Position numbers and translations under genes: made by a program. Below are positions 42,501-50,500 of a stretch of 64,000 bases of DNA, one piece after another (positions within the stretch are counted from its first letter, which is position 1; each line of letters opens with the position of its first letter). This stretch comes from an uncultured Dialister sp. (lineage in GTDB: Bacteria > Bacillota > Negativicutes > Veillonellales > Dialisteraceae): positions 18,789 to 82,788 of the forward strand of contig UQRR01000001.1 in assembly GCA_900543455.1 (NCBI GenBank). The letters run 5' to 3'. The notes beneath the pieces are model-generated. The model was not told the origin of the DNA. It saw only the letters and a program-made list of their open reading frames with translations, and did not search any database.

Positions 42501-44445
42501 CATTGACAGTAATAGTAGAAGCGCCTCTAGCGGTCTGACTATTTTCTCCCCAGCGACTTGTTTTTTGAATAGCCAAACCATTCCCACCATAGCCACCACT
42601 CATGGAAATATTGACATCTCCATTGACGGTGATTTGGCTCGCTGTATTTTCCCCGCCATCATTCCAAATCGCATTGGTCAAGGAATTCCCGCTAGAATAT
42701 CCGGAAGTCACGACATCCACTTTGTCTGCCGTGATCGTTACATTCTTCCCATTTCCGGCATAAATACCCACAGGAGATGCTATATAGTTTTTAGAGGCTA
42801 GCTGTAAGGTATGACCTGAAGCATTGATCGTGATGTCCTTCCCATCTTTCGCCTGAATGACCGCTGCCGCATTGGTGGCATGATCCCCTTCTTGCCCCAG
42901 ATTGATACTTAATACTTCATCTTTGGTAAAGGAATACGTTCCATCATCTGAAGTGACATCACTAAAAGCCGACTGATCCGCCGATGTCCCCGTAATGCCC
43001 GCTCTTCTAGTCACAGCTCCTATCTTGGCATCTGCATTCTCCACGGTGATTTTTGTCTCCGAAGACGCAGTAAATCCTTCAGGCCGATACGTCGTCAACT
43101 TAGCAAGACGTCCCCAGACCTGATCGGTCGGCAGCATTGTGACAGAATTGAACTGATAGAACTGCTTGTCAGTAGAAAAGTCCTTCGTCTCCCATTGGTG
43201 CGTAGGGTTCGTATCCCCATCTTCGTACACATAGAGATTGTTACCCCATTCTACCCATAATCGTTTGGTATAATACTCCGCATTGAGTTTGCCGAACCAA
43301 CCACCACCATCAGCTACCTTTCCATCCAAAACCACTTGCCAATCATCGGGTTTTTCCGACATCAGATTGGCCATGGTCGTTTTGTACACCTTGCCGTTAA
43401 ACCCACTGTCTCCTTGTCGACCAGTACCGCCGCCACCACTTAAGGTGTATTTCATCACATAAACAGTACCATCCGGCAGTATCTTCATATCACGAAAATC
43501 ATAGCCGTCGTTTTTAACCTGCTCCGGTAAAATAATCGAGTTTTTATCATGAAGATTTCCAATATTATTTCCGTTAATATCTACATAATCCAAAGAAGTT
43601 TCTTCATTTCTAGAACCATAATTCTGATAGCCCCCAACAGAAGTGTTCAAGATAAAATTATTATAATTATTCAGTCTCACCTGATCAGTATTTTTCCCGA
43701 TACGGGCATATCCATTGTAAGATAAGCCGCCATCGCTATTGATCTTATACTGCATCAGATACCCATTATCGTAATTATCATATCCGCCCTTGAGATTGAC
43801 ACTGGCTGCCACATATAAATAGCCATCTTTGACCAAAAGCCCTTCCCCATGAACGCTCGTTTTCTGTATACTGCCATTCGTATCTGTATAGGTATCATAC
43901 TTCTTGGCATCTACATCCCCGGTCTTTTCCTTGATATCCTGCTTTAAATCGACGGTTTTGTTTATATCTTCGACAATCCGATTACCCACAACGTGCGCAA
44001 TCCCCACTTGCCCCTGATCATAGCCCGCCGCATAAATGGTATTTCCAAACCCGGTAACAGCATGCGCATTCGGAACGGCTTGAGTCACGCCTGTAGGATT
44101 GCTACTAGAAGCCCAGTCCCCATCCGCATCCATCAGGATACTTCCTTTTAGTTCTGTATCGCCAGAGACGTATTGACGCAGGAAAATCTTGCTTTTCCCA
44201 TCGAGCATCACAGAGAACGTAGCCGGATCCTTGTTCAAACCCTTCACTGCTCCTACCACTGGATCCGCATCGACCTTTGTGGTCACTCGGGAACCAGTCA
44301 CTCCTCCCATCTGGCTATTGGTATAATCCGATGGGATCGTTGCCATCAGGTTCGCTGCCCCTACACTGGATCCCGCCATAAGGCTCCCTATCAGAGCAGT
44401 CAGGAAAGCCATCTTGCGTTTTTTGTTACTCATTTTCCACATCAT
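33592..44445 (-). CDS. Giant autotransporter AT1, 3617 aa
   Basis: Type V secreted surface protein. A signal peptide (KKRKMAFLTALIGSLMAGSS, cleavage near VGAANLMA) is followed at about 35-460 by a region of short repeated strands with GNTIYAAGYDQGQ, GYLYVAASVNL, NLYVYEDGDTN, suggestive of a beta-propeller-like domain. Then come six degenerate modules rich in NVTITADK-type beta-helix strands, each ending with NYSG...HD...GGD and LAxKLxYxxY...LxGxVKIAEGLTASSA. The last 300 residues form an autotransporter barrel ending WKLNAGIRLRF. AGGAGG precedes the ATG; it begins 10 bp after the TonB receptor stop, so the two are one operon. Ligand unknown. Confidence 0.93.
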   Translation of the reverse strand: MMWKMSNKKRKMAFLTALIGSLMAGSSVGAANLMATIPSDYTNSQMGGVTGSRVTTKVDADPVVGAVKGLNKDPATFSVMLDGKSKIFLRQYVSGDTELKGSILMDADGDWASSSNPTGVTQAVPNAHAVTGFGNTIYAAGYDQGQVGIAHVVGNRIVEDINKTVDLKQDIKEKTGDVDAKKYDTYTDTNGSIQKTSVHGEGLLVKDGYLYVAASVNLKGGYDNYDNGYLMQYKINSDGGLSYNGYARIGKNTDQVRLNNYNNFILNTSVGGYQNYGSRNEETSLDYVDINGNNIGNLHDKNSIILPEQVKNDGYDFRDMKILPDGTVYVMKYTLSGGGGTGRQGDSGFNGKVYKTTMANLMSEKPDDWQVVLDGKVADGGGWFGKLNAEYYTKRLWVEWGNNLYVYEDGDTNPTHQWETKDFSTDKQFYQFNSVTMLPTDQVWGRLAKLTTYRPEGFTASSETKITVENADAKIGAVTRRAGITGTSADQSAFSDVTSDDGTYSFTKDEVLSINLGQEGDHATNAAAVIQAKDGKDITINASGHTLQLASKNYIASPVGIYAGNGKNVTITADKVDVVTSGYSSGNSLTNAIWNDGGENTASQITVNGDVNISMSGGYGGNGLAIQKTSRWGENSQTARGASTITVNGNLKIAGADSDTWGIPVNQENVLSRFNNAGILTNIEKSKVTVTGDVDMTVYGNGVTTNADDSQVIIGGGHIVVPKGTKYGYYTLGAYVGTINMNTGEDGATPGTHDVQLDGDIFALKTTGHINLALTTEKSYLNGIIDNGGKVNLWLQNGAVWTNEANNTRYKQDDEDVGNQGISHVTYLHGGTKSGTSDTAGVIIQTANSNSLTIDKFSGAAKVLYSHDSENPTKILGGDVTIGSASSGSEIVLRTNYDDHMQSDAIRNQVLDALAEKLYYKDAVNRRNFLSGKVEIAEGLTASSVAKYTGNIAFNQTNGQGSFAGSGETPEPPAEQSKTLFTSSITGGDDKEYKDDHVWQDQVYTFTKDKTTIRVEGGAAVDAVKDVTITADENELDLTGGEAGIRAAAGKTVDITAGTLKVNGKMGIDAAGTVTLKGKSEITGTEKAVNVQKGGSVTLGTSTISGDVENSGQLILNAATTVSGSIANAGVLAVNGETHAKDLTTTGTMTVGTDGVLAADNINVNGGTFTANGSVSSTIKADKGGKAILKGKKTVLKGLVSGDHSSIEAILSGKDSTLNGSLDGAGSVTLSLTDQANWTGNAVGNGAYAVTIGKDSTWTGSSAGNNTSLTLGGTWNNRGTSSLKRMTGNGGVIDMTDAEAGTVTIQNYGGSSTYIYKHDTTKPADANGGYAILGGDVKISQADKGSKITLLTDHAGLDFDSTKADEKNLISGTLNALAGKLYYTGYADGNLSGTVKIAEGLTASSASLRSETITFSTADTGTKKAGQGFYAYTPEEDTKTYETGAIKKSENIGETRESDVNGVVSINVTEAQTGVSGEAPSAMYVAGDAVSPLVVDLQGHTLKLNTSGDNKSNLSTVFVGENKSMEIKDSKGNGVLKVSAGLGADGNADTNAKYVYGVRVSDGGTLTANTDVEIDGVKSSATRGAYGVYVSTKGNVVFEKDLAIKNVQNGNKVGPNTAGIYADGSSSADAPINITVKGNLNIENVLGSAIRVLNASTISTAGATIKAADMSNGTEYSQYYALQANKGTINLNTGEGITAGVLDVTGDMKVTDNKASVINVNMTKGSKWTGAVSNIPGSTYNAPAGQLNLTMAEGSVWNHETGRSVDTLKTTFAGSNVSKLDGSGVIYQNSDKGITVYNYSGDTTVVYGHDANDPLTIHGGDFTIKAAASDSKITLVTDSQGITGGFVDGDTAAEKNHVKEVLNKLANKLFYTGYKDANLSGVVKIADGLTASSASAIVKASGNVTFSDGTNGTKKAGQGFYAYTPEQEKPNYKTGAITKSEDISLSRELNESGVAHVSVTESNITSNFASALYAGESTSPSSPMTVKMSGKGLALHAEQSDGQAAAIYADNNAYIHVINPSTDQKLSISANNTDTRASHGIYALGNAHLNISGPVEITDVITQGDSATGINIQGQQSEITIDGPLTISNVKGVRERGAGQNAAGILVTGDSSTVTVSGPVDISGVRGSGIKLVGKDTKVSVGGGTITAAEDSDHSHNFYAVRVDKGTLDINMKDGAAGDTTTKITGDMYATGQYGKKVVEYTGGQLIDWKDAGVLNVALTNDKSFWKGVAAYDQYNDDYGTGGNTTHDIGQFNLYLQNGATWTNEQQSHVTTTTIASKNPVWTGSTLATLHGGKDADHAGLIYQKDSHPISVVNYSGHTTVFYDHDASDPTKIIGGSFNITNAAEGSAITFITDNKGITSGFADGDSADAKDKVANVLNNLAGKLFYKNYTDGHLAGVVKIAEGLTASSALKTGDISFSTDATGTKTPGQGYYEYKTSKPGSQIAKEFTAAMTGDAAVDTVYVEKGVLKDDGTYVFTADSTTITPEKHLIAGGPYLPQISAGISSSDENHPVTMDMNGNKLTVDATTDTHTTGIAAIGKGVVSINHAGAMSISAESTKGGQIGALFVNGGGTIHIHNAGADNVLTLRAKSTQPGNAAVIKSMNGVGGVMSTITVDGLVDIVADKSNASGANEAISAVASKVEVGGGVIKAINGAEYAIRAYGEFASKNRGQVNVNVKKDAEGAIIGAGNNNVQMEGNVYLGGGMDNVGASADVSIGLNTKDSFWKGDVSNASGSSAGIVNLYMGSGATWTGSNLSGNTVNANLDHATWTGHSNGKAMNLTLDHSIWNVNGASQLASFSGHQGSIFVASDAGDISVGNYSGNTNIYYAHEGNGEAAENYKAGDTIIQKAAEGSVVSLITDNSGVSMDNEYSVANVLNALAGKLTYRAYVNGEKNLTGYVKIADGLTASSQTQQTGNIAFSEKDGKGSYKDGTMTPGITYPDEQQADTYTQAITGNTKEDYLYKQNGVLKEEGKYTFTKDPTKIAVAEGAAVNAKADITIDTTKAKLELKGADAGINAEGASVTVNGNTSISGATGINAANGNVTLTGSTVINGTDVAINAGADANVVVNGNNSALTINGGIHADGGSITVDSGKATGIINGDVNASNGGSVEISLNDAQSKLTGSYKVDANSGIVMNIKNGATWVLTDDKDETAGMSLLRMAKAPAAASAAGLTVNGGATKADTGYIDMTKRTQELNISNYSGYETFILAHKDDGTFTSGDVKIAKAAAGSGMTLYTANNGINMADKDAVTGMLKALAKKAFYAEGNNAGNGKNLTGEVKIGEGLTSSSAKTGSISFEDKKGALDVDSIPWEPTIKEGDYETFVMKGARSAVTTSFHSWRDNMQDTYTGADLADEDGIFAKALGGKTSSDVSGLKDSNSYWGAQIGYDKALANGWHTGVAFDYRDGDSDYLLGGKGDNKLYSFGVYGVKKMDNGSYFRVAAKAGRVENEYDVYTELRNKLHADYKANAYGLTAEYGKTFGSEMSYITPKVQLTWSRVGSKDYTGSANNGAIMNIYQDSYDSLVGRLGFEAGMKKAHGSLHAGLYLAHEFNGDIDTRYFAKDGGWKSTSFDGEDTWAELVLGGEYRLGGNTQLYADFARDLGGDFQRKWKLNAGIRLRF

Positions 44446-44455
44446 CTATTCCTCC

Positions 44456-47311
44456 TTAGAATTGATAGCGAATCGATGCATAATACGTTCGCCCCTGAAT
44501 AGGAAATTCCGGATTGATGTATCCCGGCACCGTGAAAGCCGTATTGCTTCGGATCTTTAACTTCGGCCCCCTGTTGAATATGTCATTACAGCCAAAAGAA
44601 AACTGCCAGCTGTCAGCCGGTTTCCATTTCACACCGCCATTGATGGTCGTCAGTGCATTAACCGGCCGCCCTGACAGATGCGCATACTCTCCGCCTCTGG
44701 AGTCCTTACTGTAATCGGTATAATAACCGCCGGTATAATGGACTTCGCCAAATAGATCCACATGCCGATTCGGGCGATAGGTCAATCTGGCATTCCCTTC
44801 CCACTCCGGTTGATAGGTAGCCCAGATATCAGAATAACCATAGCCTACGACGCTATTTTTCCTTTGCATATGTGTCTGCATGTAAGTGGCCCGCAAGTCC
44901 AGATCCACCTTCTTCCAGCTGAAGTTGGACTGGAATTCTAAGCCATGTACCTTGCCGCGGTTATCATTGAAATAAGACCAATGGTCTTTCCCCGCCCGGA
45001 CCAGCTGCAGCATATTGGTCGAGTCTCTCCAGAAATAGGTGAGCTGCGTACTGTTATCCGCATGCAGCAGTTTCCCTTTCCAGATGGCACCCACATCAAA
45101 CTGCTTTCCTTCTTCCGGAACAGGGAATACAGAATTCTGACCGTTGCCACGAGAAGAGGGCAGGATACCAGCCCCATCCCCTGCGATTTCATACATATTC
45201 AGCAAGCGGTAGTATGTCCCACCGGTCATGCGAAGCGTCAGCTGGTCATTGACCTCTTTTTTCAAAGCGAGCTGCCAGGTCACCTTGTCATCCACCTGGC
45301 TGTCCTTCGGATGCAGCCAATGGAAACGATTCTCCTGATTCACCGCAAATCGTTTCCCATCGCTGTAGCCGGTAATCTTGGAGCGGTTATAGCGAAGGCT
45401 CGGCGTCAAGAACCAGGTGGACTTCCTATCTAAGGTGATCGTATCCTGCAGCTGCACATTCAAAATGTCCTGATCATATCGATTTCTTGTCTGCCCAAGG
45501 GTGTTGGCTATATCAGAATCGCCCAGCACCTTATCCATCAGCGAGCCATCGACATGTAACCGTTCATGCGACATATTCATCTGGAAATCAAGCATATTAC
45601 GCTCAGACACTTTGTACGTCCCATCCAGCTGGATATTGTACTTATTCGAAGTATACTTGCTCCATTCTCTGAGGGGGACTGTCGTGGCTTCCACGTCCGT
45701 CACATCATTGCTCATGATATTTTCCGCTTTATAGCTCTTCTTCTGGTGAAGATAATCCGCCGTCCAGCCCCATTCTAACCGACCGTTCTGGTTCCGATTC
45801 TGCAACATCAGCTCCGTATTGGTTAATTTTTGCCTCCGACTGTCATAGAAATACACATCTCTCAAATCAACCCCGTTATGGATGATGGCATCGGCAGCCG
45901 ATCCGCCCCATAATCCGTCCGGCAAATGCCGATCGATCTGATTCCACGAACCTTTGACCATCCAGTTCTGGTTCTGCCACTTCACCAATGCGCTGCTATT
46001 TTTATAATCATTGTACTTACGCCAACGCTTCCCATCTTTCGCTTCTTTCAATTTCTTCTTATATGCTTCGACCTTCTTCTTATATCCTTCTAAGCTTTTG
46101 CTGGTTTCCGGGTCCGTATTCAGTTTTTCATTGGCGATGGTATCTCCTACCGTTTGGTCGACATAATTTTCTACAATTTTCTGCTTGATTTCAGGCGTTA
46201 TAAAGTCACCATGGCCTTCTTTCCACTCCCGGCTGGCTTCCCCCCACCACCATCTTTCTCCATATTCGTCTGTGAATAATTCCTGTAACGTCTGACCATT
46301 TACAACGGTAGATGCTATTTCATCTTTGAAGGTCAGTGCATCCTCTTGCATCGCATTAGCGAATGCATTCTCTTTGATCTTCCCTGCCAAGCTGTCTTCG
46401 CCTGTCCCTCTGACGAAGCTCAGCCAGTCATCCGTATTATTTTTGAAGTGATCGACTTCCTCTTTCGACAAAGAAATAATCGGCACCTTCGACTGTCCTT
46501 GCTGATTTTGGGTGGAAGTCAAGTAATCAATACGGTCACTATTGAAATTCGCTACCTGATTCTGAAAACCAGACAACGCCTTCTGCACTTCCGGTATATT
46601 TCTTTCCGCCGCATAATTGGTATAGGAAAAATCGTTATCACTTGACTCATAATTTCCCGCCACCAACAAAGTACCGCTGCCCGCAGGTGCTGTATATTCC
46701 ATAGAGAAACTCTTCCCGCCATAGGAGCTCTTTCCCACTTCTGCAGAAATGCCGGGTTTATCTGGTTTCTTTGTCACGATATTGATGACCCCGCCGATAA
46801 AAGTCCCGCCGAAGCGTGCCGGCACATAGCCGCGATACACTTCAATGCGCTCTACATTCTTGACCGGAATGGTGGAAATATCGACGGCAGCATCGCCCCC
46901 GAGGTTTGTCAGTATCCCATCCATGAAGACGCCGACCTGTGCCGCGGTAGAACCTCGCACCGTGACCGTCGTATACTGCCCGTGCCCGTTCACCTCGCGC
47001 ACGTGTACCCCAGGCACCGTCTTCAGCATATCCGGCAGTGTCTTCTGCTCCCCTTTGAAATCCTGCGGCCGAATGACCGTCACCGTCCCCGGAGAGAGCT
47101 TCGCCTCCCAATCTGGTCTCTTAGCTTCTACAGTGATACCCTCTAGGGTAAATGTAGGCGCCTCTCCCTGCTCCACGGCTTCTTGCGCTGCTATGCACTC
47201 TGCCTGCACCGCCAAACCTAAGGCTAGGAGTATAGCTGCACATAGACTTTTGCGATTCATTTTCCAGAAACCGCCACGTACTTTCTTTTTTCTTTCAAGT
47301 CCCGTCATCAT
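44456..47311 (-). CDS. TonB-dependent outer-membrane receptor (BtuB-like plug)
   Basis: Energised outer-membrane importer of 951 residues. Signal peptide in MNRKSLCAAILLALGLAVQA (residues 18-37), TonB-box-like TFTLEGITVEA at 53-63, plug domain about 75-185 with VTVRGSTAAQVGVFMDG, IEVYRGYVPARFGG and GGVINIVTKKP, then a 22-strand barrel ending TYYASIRYQF. Unusual: about 200 extra Lys/Glu-rich residues (234-435) after the first barrel strands, probably a large extracellular loop. GAGGAG precedes the first of two ATGs. Co-transcribed with AT1 from a MerR-type promoter. Plug resembles BtuB and siderophore receptors; substrate is not provable from sequence. Confidence 0.93.
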   Translation of the reverse strand: MMTGLERKKKVRGGFWKMNRKSLCAAILLALGLAVQAECIAAQEAVEQGEAPTFTLEGITVEAKRPDWEAKLSPGTVTVIRPQDFKGEQKTLPDMLKTVPGVHVREVNGHGQYTTVTVRGSTAAQVGVFMDGILTNLGGDAAVDISTIPVKNVERIEVYRGYVPARFGGTFIGGVINIVTKKPDKPGISAEVGKSSYGGKSFSMEYTAPAGSGTLLVAGNYESSDNDFSYTNYAAERNIPEVQKALSGFQNQVANFNSDRIDYLTSTQNQQGQSKVPIISLSKEEVDHFKNNTDDWLSFVRGTGEDSLAGKIKENAFANAMQEDALTFKDEIASTVVNGQTLQELFTDEYGERWWWGEASREWKEGHGDFITPEIKQKIVENYVDQTVGDTIANEKLNTDPETSKSLEGYKKKVEAYKKKLKEAKDGKRWRKYNDYKNSSALVKWQNQNWMVKGSWNQIDRHLPDGLWGGSAADAIIHNGVDLRDVYFYDSRRQKLTNTELMLQNRNQNGRLEWGWTADYLHQKKSYKAENIMSNDVTDVEATTVPLREWSKYTSNKYNIQLDGTYKVSERNMLDFQMNMSHERLHVDGSLMDKVLGDSDIANTLGQTRNRYDQDILNVQLQDTITLDRKSTWFLTPSLRYNRSKITGYSDGKRFAVNQENRFHWLHPKDSQVDDKVTWQLALKKEVNDQLTLRMTGGTYYRLLNMYEIAGDGAGILPSSRGNGQNSVFPVPEEGKQFDVGAIWKGKLLHADNSTQLTYFWRDSTNMLQLVRAGKDHWSYFNDNRGKVHGLEFQSNFSWKKVDLDLRATYMQTHMQRKNSVVGYGYSDIWATYQPEWEGNARLTYRPNRHVDLFGEVHYTGGYYTDYSKDSRGGEYAHLSGRPVNALTTINGGVKWKPADSWQFSFGCNDIFNRGPKLKIRSNTAFTVPGYINPEFPIQGRTYYASIRYQF

Positions 47312-47369
47312 AGGTTCTCCTCAATGATAAAGATAGAATATACCACGCATATCTTTTATTGCTCATATC

Positions 47370-47400
47370 ATTATGGACCGTATGATATTCATACAGTCAA
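47370..47400 (-). promoter_or_regulatory. MerR-type promoter of TonB-AT1 with operator
   Basis: TTGACT (47400-47395) - 19 bp - CATAAT (47375-47370). The spacer contains the palindrome GTATGA-ATA-TCATAC followed by GGT, shared with 55738 and 58022. A 19-bp spacer with an internal palindrome is the hallmark of MerR-activated promoters. Confidence 0.75.
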
Positions 47401-47469
47401 TGATTTTTCTAATACACTTTTTAGACTTTTGCTGAGACACATAAATCAATGATTAACATGTGCAAATAA

Positions 47470-47512
47470 AAAGGGCTGCGCTTTGCAGATTTCTTGCAAG
47501 GCGCAGCCCTTT
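47470..47512 (-). terminator. AT2 terminator
   Basis: AAAGGGCTGCGC.TTGCA/TGCA.GCGCAGCCCTTT hairpin followed by TTTATTTG on the minus strand. Confidence 0.93.
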
Positions 47513-47539
47513 GCTACCAATCACTCATATGTAAGAAAA

Positions 47540-50500
47540 TCAGAAAGTGAAGCGGACACCCACATTGGCCTTCCACTGTACCTTGTAATCCCCGCCAAAG
47601 CTCTTGGTAATATCACCATAAAGCATGCTCGAAGGAGACAGTCTATAGGTACCGCCCAGTGTCAATTCTGCCCAGGTATCACCAAAGTCCTGATCCACGG
47701 TAGACGTCGGTTCATTTTCTGCGCTGAATGTCGTGCTTGTTTTTCCGCTGAATTCATGGAGCAAGCCTGCCTTCAGATAGAAATTACCGCGTTCCGTTGT
47801 TTTCCCTGCAGCTACACCCAGACGGCCGATGAAGCTGGTCATGCCGTCCTGGCTGACATGCATTTTCTTTCCGCCGGTATAGTCGCTGATCCCATCATAG
47901 TCTGCACTTCCCAGGCGAGAAAGAGTCAGCTGCAGCTGTGGTTCCACAAAGCCATCGGCTCCGCCAAACCGTTTTCCGTATTCAGCGGAAATGCCGAAGC
48001 CATTAGCACTGTAGTCCCCATCCAGCTTATGTCCCATATCATTGTATACGGTATAGCTGTTTGTCGTGTGACCTGCCTTGACAGCGATATCTACATACTG
48101 GCCATCCTCGAAAAGCTTCGTGCCATAGAGCGAGAAGGTGTAGAGTTTTGGATCCCCTTCACCGCCCATTTCATACTTGGCACTTCCCTTGCTATAGTCG
48201 AAAGCGCCGCCCAAATGCCAGCCGTTCTTGAAGAGCTTATCAGCCCCCACCTGAGCGCCCCAGAAGCTATTGCTGAAGGAAGAGGTTCCTTTATCGTACT
48301 TGATCTTTCCGCCGAAGGTTCTTGCCCAGATCCCATCATCCGCGCCATAGTGGAGATCTCCCATACGAGTCGTCATATCGGAAACATTGCTTCTCCAGGA
48401 CAACATAGACGTATTCATGGCATTCTTCGCACCACGCATCATCATGGTTTCCGAGCTGCCCCAGATGATATCCGGATCAGCTTCGCCCGGCGTCATGCTG
48501 TTCTTTTTATAGCTGCCCTGTCCCGTGGTCTTATTGAAATCAATCGTACCATACTGCTTGGCAGCACTTGCAGCCGTGAGGCCCTCTGCGATTTCTACCC
48601 GGCCATTCAGGTTGGTCACGCCATTGACCGCATCCGTATAGGTGAGCTTTTTCGCCAGAGCATCGAGCACATTCTCTACGCCGTGATAATCGCCCATATT
48701 GATACCGCTACGATCGGTGCGCAGGGTCAGGAAGCTATTGGCATCGGCCTTCTTGACCGTCACATCGCCGCCCAGAATATCGGTCGGGTCTGCTGCACTA
48801 TGGCTATAGAGCACCAATGCATGACCGCGGAACCGGTCTACCGTAATACCGCCGCTGTCCTTGTTCTGGAAGATCACGCCATTTCCGGTATCCGTTGCAT
48901 CCAGCAAGGAAATATTGGCTTCTTCCTTTCCCGTGTTGTTCCATACGCCGCCATTCTGCAGCCCCAAATTAAAGGTGCCGCCATGATTGGTAAGACCGCC
49001 TGTCCAGGTAGAGCCTTCGGTAGCAATGCCTAAGGTTACCGTGCTAGCCGCATCATTGACCTTCACATCCCCCACATATTCTGTCGCTGCCGTGTCATTC
49101 GGAACAAAGAAGCTGATGGTACCGCCGTTCGAGGCTTCTGCCAGCGTGGTGCTCTGGATCTTGCCAGCGCCTAAGGAAACACGGCTGCCTGCCCCATCGG
49201 CCTTCGCCGCTGTCTCGGCGCTGATATTCCACACGCCGCCTTCATGGGTACTGAAATTGCCGCCGTTCTTGGCTTCGATACCGACCTTGTCCGCCGTAAG
49301 CTCTGTGGTCTTTCCGTTGCGGAAAGTCAAGGCTTTGCCATCTACGGTGATACCTGCATTCCCTTCGTTTTTGATGGTCAGATCATGACCATTCATATCG
49401 ATGGAATAATTCGTATCTTTCGCCTGGATCGCCGTATCAGAAGCCGTAGCCAATTCGACAGCGGTCTTATCCTTGGTGAATTCATAACGGATATCCGAAG
49501 GATTCCCGACCTTCATGACACCGCCATCGAGGTACTCGCTATCCGCGCTCTCATTACCTGTCATGACCGTCGTAAAGGTTTCCTTCTGCTGGTCTTTTGG
49601 ATAAATCGACGGGGAAGCGCTATCCGCTTTATACTGCCCCTGTCCATTTTCTCCGGTAAATTCCATAGCCCCGGTGACCTTGGAAGCCGCTCTCGCCGTC
49701 AGCCCTTCCGAAATCTGGAGAATGCCGGTGAGATTTCCCTCTGTCTGGTAATTGGTGTAGTACAGCTTGTTTGCCATCGCCTGGAAAAGGGAGCTTACCG
49801 TTTCCTTTTCACGAAGTCCATCATCGCTGATACCATCCCGATCCGTGATCAATGTGATCCGAGAGCCGGCCTCTGCGCTGGTGACAGTCACATCGCCGCC
49901 ATACACCTTCGTCAGGTCATTGGCATCATGCTTGTACAGGATAGAAGCATTTCCGCTGAACTTATCGAGCTGGATATTTCCAGAATCCCCGGTCATGTCG
50001 ATCACGCCGCCGACGCTTCTCGTAATGCCGCTGACGAGCTGTCCCACATGGGAATCCCCGGTATTTTTCCAGGTCGCTCCATTCGTAAGCATCAGGCTGT
50101 TCGAGCCGCCGGTCCAGTCCATAGCACCTGTCCAGATGGAATCTTCCCCATCCAGGTTCATATCCAGCTGTCCATCGCTTTGAGACATATCGCCCGTCCA
50201 TACGGCAGGCGCATCTCCCGTATTTCCGATGGACAGGATGCCATTCGCACCGACTCTGCCCAAAGTATCCGCATGAATAGTCCCTGCATTGACGCGGACC
50301 GTACCACCCGTCACGTCGAAACCAGTCTTAGCATCAATATGAGTCAATGTTTTCAAATCGATTATGCTATCCGTTTCCTTTTTGCCTGCCGTCTGTACAC
50401 CGATGGCATCCCCCTTGGCATTGGCTGCCTCTATATGAAGGGTACCATTCTGGGCCGACACACCGTAACCCACGCCTTTGATCCCTGCTACGGCTTCATT

